A DNA stretch of 64,000 nucleotides from positions 62,001 through 126,000 of the forward strand of contig NZ_JAINFL010000004.1 of assembly GCF_022458895.1 (NCBI RefSeq), in the 5' to 3' direction. Position numbers and translations under genes: made by a program. Positions 63,298 to 64,000 of the stretch are shown piece after piece. The DNA comes from Roseihalotalea indica. GTDB taxonomy: Bacteria > Bacteroidota > Bacteroidia > Cytophagales > Cyclobacteriaceae. Every line of letters starts with the position of its first letter. Position 1 is the first letter of the stretch. Under the pieces are notes generated by a model. The model made no database searches. It saw nothing but the letters and a program-made list of their open reading frames with translations, and was not told the DNA's origin.

Positions 63298-64000
63298 TTA
63301 GTCTTTATTCCCACCCATGTGCCCAGCATGAAGGTGATTAGACGTTTGAACAAACTCAAATGGCTTCCATAGCATGGATTTTAGTTCCTGATTACCTTCC
63401 GTAATTTTCACGAATTGATCAGCAGATATATTGGTAAAGGTTTGATGTTGCCCAGTAGTTGGCCAGGTGATTTTCAAGGTATCAATAACGCTGCTAGTAC
63501 CTAACCCAATTGCCTGACGTGTTGGGTTGGCACCAAAGCTTCCGCCGGAGTTAACTGTTCGATGAATAGCTCTTGTTTCCCCAGCATTAGAAAGCGTGAT
63601 TTTTATCCGGGTACCAATTGCTAAAGCATTTGACTGAGTTCCTTCTAAGATCAGTGAAATCCAATGATTTGGTGCCGAGGTTTCCTGATAAGGGTTCTCG
63701 AATAAAGCATTTTGGTATACATCACCGTAATTGGCGCCGCCCATATTAATGTAAATATCCTGATCACCATCGTTGTTTAAGTCAGCAAAAGCTATGGCAT
63801 GCCCTTTTTGCAGATTCCCAAAACCACCGGCCGTGGTTACATCCTGAAAGGCTTTACCATTGTCATTTCTGAACATCAGATTGGGAATAATAGACCGAAA
63901 GTCAGGATCGCCGGTCCCCAGATACATATCTTGATAACCATCGTTGTCCAGATCACCAAAATTGCAGCCCATCGCCTGGGTAACCCGGAATAGATTGGCT
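63298..64000 (-). CDS. CRTAC1-like FG-GAP/VCBS protein with ASPIC/UnbV domain (C-terminal part)
   Basis: The minus-strand frame stays open through the right edge, so only the last 234 codons are seen. Two VCBS/FG-GAP calcium loops are visible (FGDLDNDGYQDMYLGTG and FADLNNDGDQDIYINMG), then an ASPIC/UnbV domain (NHWISLILEGTQSNALAIGT, VNSGGSFGANPTRQAIGLG, DTLKITWPTTG). The tail after that (FEFVQTSNHLHAGHMGGNKD) is His-rich. Such proteins are exported, Ca-binding propellers of Bacteroidota; many lie beside SusCD genes, which would be outside the window. Confidence 0.88.
   Translation of the reverse strand, partial: ANLFRVTQAMGCNFGDLDNDGYQDMYLGTGDPDFRSIIPNLMFRNDNGKAFQDVTTAGGFGNLQKGHAIAFADLNNDGDQDIYINMGGANYGDVYQNALFENPYQETSAPNHWISLILEGTQSNALAIGTRIKITLSNAGETRAIHRTVNSGGSFGANPTRQAIGLGTSSVIDTLKITWPTTGQHQTFTNISADQFVKITEGNQELKSMLWKPFEFVQTSNHLHAGHMGGNKD

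Noticed and set aside
1..64000. Mobile element, prophage or defence island
   Set aside because: No transposase, integrase, tRNA attachment site, phage structural gene or recognised defence gene anywhere in the window.

Overview
The window reads as an ordinary chromosomal stretch of a free-living member of the Bacteroidota, most likely order Cytophagales (genus not determinable from sequence alone). Signs are: a TTTG-N19-TAnnTTTG promoter, weak or absent Shine-Dalgarno sequences, several exported beta-barrel proteins, CRTAC1/FG-GAP secreted proteins at both window ends, dnaA not linked to dnaN, a heterodimeric methylmalonyl-CoA mutase, the N-acyl-ornithine transcarbamylase (argF') type of arginine operon, an exported sulfatase and TetR/GbsR-controlled RND pumps. 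I see no rRNA, tRNA, CRISPR array, prophage or insertion sequence.

Layout. 1-1080: start of a secreted FG-GAP protein with MopE-like Ca-binding repeats (partial). 1487-2248: small outer-membrane barrel. 2495-9149: TetR regulator, TolC, lipoprotein adaptor and a long RND permease. 9210-11914: membrane metallophosphoesterase and dnaA. 12495-18868: methylmalonyl-CoA mutase small and large subunits (+) facing aconitase (-). 19002-25320: esterase, then a Weimberg-type oxidative pentose module (pentonate dehydratase on the minus strand; FAH-family 2-keto-3-deoxypentonate dehydratase and 2-oxoglutarate semialdehyde dehydrogenase on the plus strand), with a peptide-deformylase homologue between. 25337-27925: two exported proteins of unknown role. 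28011-33506: pta and ackA separated by two inverted, paralogous secreted PepSY-like genes. 33573-34621: ArsI/CadI-type dioxygenase overlapping a Cys-rich SigZ-like sigma factor. 34655-40955: sulfatase, TIM-barrel isomerase, OmpH, FAD amine oxidase, orphan cytochrome c, and a small repeat protein. 41203-48226: proC, then argF'-argB-argE-M20 hydrolase-argH. 48332-54508: second RND system (permease, adaptor, TolC, GbsR regulator) with a divergent TetR gene. 55630-63266: a kinase with eight PAS domains, a TelA-family protein with a membrane coiled-coil neighbour, and a REC-histidine kinase sharing the first kinase's core. 63298-64000: C-terminal end of a CRTAC1-like protein (partial).

How the genes fit together. 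Central carbon is a theme: pentonate is taken to 2-oxoglutarate, which enters the TCA cycle; aconitase belongs to that cycle, MutAB interconverts succinyl-CoA and methylmalonyl-CoA, and Pta/AckA interconvert acetyl-CoA and acetate with ATP. The arginine operon starts from glutamate via N-acylated intermediates. Two separate envelope export systems each carry their own regulator.

I found no convincing wholly new multi-gene system. The observations most worth follow-up are the ArsI-SigZ pair, the RND permease with substituted proton-relay residues, the pta/ackA-embedded PepSY-like paralogues with 22-residue repeats, a set of four GGAGG/CCTCC intergenic hairpins, and Ala90 in the transcarbamylase.
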